Shown here one piece after another: positions 13,974 to 14,645 of a stretch of 14,645 bases of DNA. Numbering within the stretch: position 1 is the first letter of the stretch; each line of letters opens with the position of its first letter. Origin of the DNA: Bacteroidales bacterium. Its GTDB lineage: Bacteria; Bacteroidota; Bacteroidia; Bacteroidales; GCA-2748055. The notes under the pieces are model-generated. The model was not told the origin of the DNA and searched no databases. It saw nothing but the letters and a program-made list of their open reading frames with translations. Position numbers and translations under genes: made by a program. The DNA is taken from NCBI GenBank assembly GCA_024763595.1, contig JANTFK010000034.1, forward strand, positions 1-14,645. The letters run 5' to 3'.

Positions 13974-14073
13974 ACGCTTTTTGCCGGACGTTCAGGACGC
14001 TTTTAACATTTTTATGATTTGTATCCTGCCGTAGTTTTTTCTTTATTTGATTATCCCTACTTTTAACGCTTTT
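13974..14073 (+). repeat. Three direct copies of ACGCTTTT upstream of the TRAP gene
   Basis: ACGCTTTT occurs at 13974-13981, 13997-14004 and 14066-14073, with start-to-start distances of 23 and 69 (three times 23). Copies two and three extend to ACGCTTTTAA. They flank the candidate promoter and could be binding sites for a regulator. Function is unproven. Confidence 0.4.
14018..14049 (+). promoter_or_regulatory. Candidate promoter for the TRAP receptor gene
   Basis: TTTG (14018-14021) is followed after 20 nt by TTTATTTG (14042-14049), one mismatch from TAnnTTTG. The predicted start near 14056 would give a leader of about 45 nt. It is the best Bacteroidota-type match in the 210-bp gap after the DUF4861 gene, which has no convincing terminator. 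Confidence 0.35.
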
Positions 14074-14100
14074 AAGTGCGCAATCGATTGTACATCACTT

Positions 14101-14645
14101 ATGAAAAGCTTTGCAGTCATCTTATTGACCCTCTCCGTCCTGTTTTCCGGTTGTATGCAAAAGCAGCAGGGTAAGGTCCTGAAACTGGCCCATGGACTGG
14201 ATCCTTCACACCCGGTACACAGTGCCATGGTCTATATGGCTGATCGCTGCAGGGAGCTGTCGGACGGTAAACTGACCATTGAAATATATCCCAGCGGACA
14301 GCTGGGTTCAGAGCAGCAGTGCGTGGAACTCCTTCAGATCGGTAGCCTGGCCATGACCAAAGTTTCTGCCGCCGTCATGGAGAGTTTTACCGAGGATTTC
14401 AAGGTACTGGGGTTGCCGTATGTGTTCAGATCCAGGGAGCATTCCTTCAGGGTACTGGATGGGGAAATAGGAAAGGAATTGCTTTTAAGTACAGTACCCT
14501 ACTGGATCAGGGGGCTCTGTTTCTATGATGCCGGAAGCAGGAGCTTTTATACCATCAATAAACCCATATACACCCCGGACGATCTGAAAGGCCTGAAGAT
14601 CAGGGTTATGAAAAGCATCACAGCCATGGAGATGGTGAAAGCCCA
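14101..14645 (+). CDS. TRAP transporter solute-binding lipoprotein (DctP-type), N-terminal part
   Basis: 181 codons are visible before the window ends. DctP-type receptors deliver organic or sugar acids to the DctQ/DctM membrane components for sodium-driven import. The protein starts with a lipoprotein signal (hydrophobic residues 4-15, lipobox F-S-G-C18), so it is tethered rather than freely periplasmic. Family segments follow: LKLAHGLDPSHPVHSAM (about 26-42), LTIEIYPSGQLGSEQQCVELLQIG, FKVLGLPYVFRSREHSFRVLDGEIG, CFYDAGSRSFYT and PDDLKGLKIRVM, the conserved segment that carries the carboxylate-binding arginine in this family. ATG 14101 is the natural start. The membrane subunits probably lie beyond the window. 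A hexuronate or unsaturated-uronate ligand is inferred from the upstream genes. Confidence 0.92.
   Translation, partial: MKSFAVILLTLSVLFSGCMQKQQGKVLKLAHGLDPSHPVHSAMVYMADRCRELSDGKLTIEIYPSGQLGSEQQCVELLQIGSLAMTKVSAAVMESFTEDFKVLGLPYVFRSREHSFRVLDGEIGKELLLSTVPYWIRGLCFYDAGSRSFYTINKPIYTPDDLKGLKIRVMKSITAMEMVKA

Overview
The window looks like chromosomal DNA of a member of the Bacteroidota, probably a marine or gut Bacteroidales/Marinilabiliales type. The basis is the family content (DUF5686 outer-membrane protein with a carboxypeptidase-regulatory-like domain, DUF4861 lipoprotein, lipoprotein-type TRAP solute receptor, Bacteroidota-style KduD), weak Shine-Dalgarno signals, and promoter-like sequences resembling the Bacteroidota -33 TTG / -7 TAnnTTTG pattern. 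No RNA genes, CRISPR, insertion sequences or phage genes were seen. No genus can be named from the sequence alone.

Layout. Minus strand (1-3960): a cluster read right to left, with a LacI-type regulator, a LarA-superfamily (nickel-pincer) hydroxyacid racemase/epimerase homologue, PdxB-type erythronate-4-phosphate dehydrogenase, and the N-terminal part of 6-phosphogluconate dehydrogenase, cut by the window edge. The first three are tightly packed (4-nt gap, then a 1-nt stop/start overlap). A 144-bp divergent control region (3961-4104) holds promoter-like elements for both directions and a near-perfect 20-bp palindrome overlapping the plus-strand -7 box, a strong candidate operator. Plus strand (4105-9409): tagaturonate epimerase uxaE and glucuronate/galacturonate isomerase uxaC (4-nt overlap), then a large DUF5686 outer-membrane protein. 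9491-10456: a CDF cation efflux protein. 10574-13890: kduI, kdgF, kduD and a DUF4861 lipoprotein. 14101 to the end: the start of a TRAP transporter solute-binding lipoprotein (DctP), preceded by a 210-bp control region.

How the genes fit together. The core is hexuronate catabolism by two routes that both lead to 2-keto-3-deoxygluconate (KDG). Saturated uronates pass through UxaC and UxaE to D-fructuronate. Unsaturated uronates released by polysaccharide lyases pass through KdgF, KduI and KduD. The TRAP receptor is a likely importer component for the sugar acids. UxuA, UxuB, KdgK and the KDPG aldolase are not in the window.

The most interesting point is the LarA homologue, which keeps the cofactor and catalytic residues and lies between the uronate regulator and PdxB/Gnd. 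The LarA superfamily includes a D-gluconate 2-epimerase, and the C2 epimer of D-gluconate is D-mannonate, a uronate-pathway intermediate. This suggests, as inference only, a branch from the uronate pathway towards 6-phosphogluconate.
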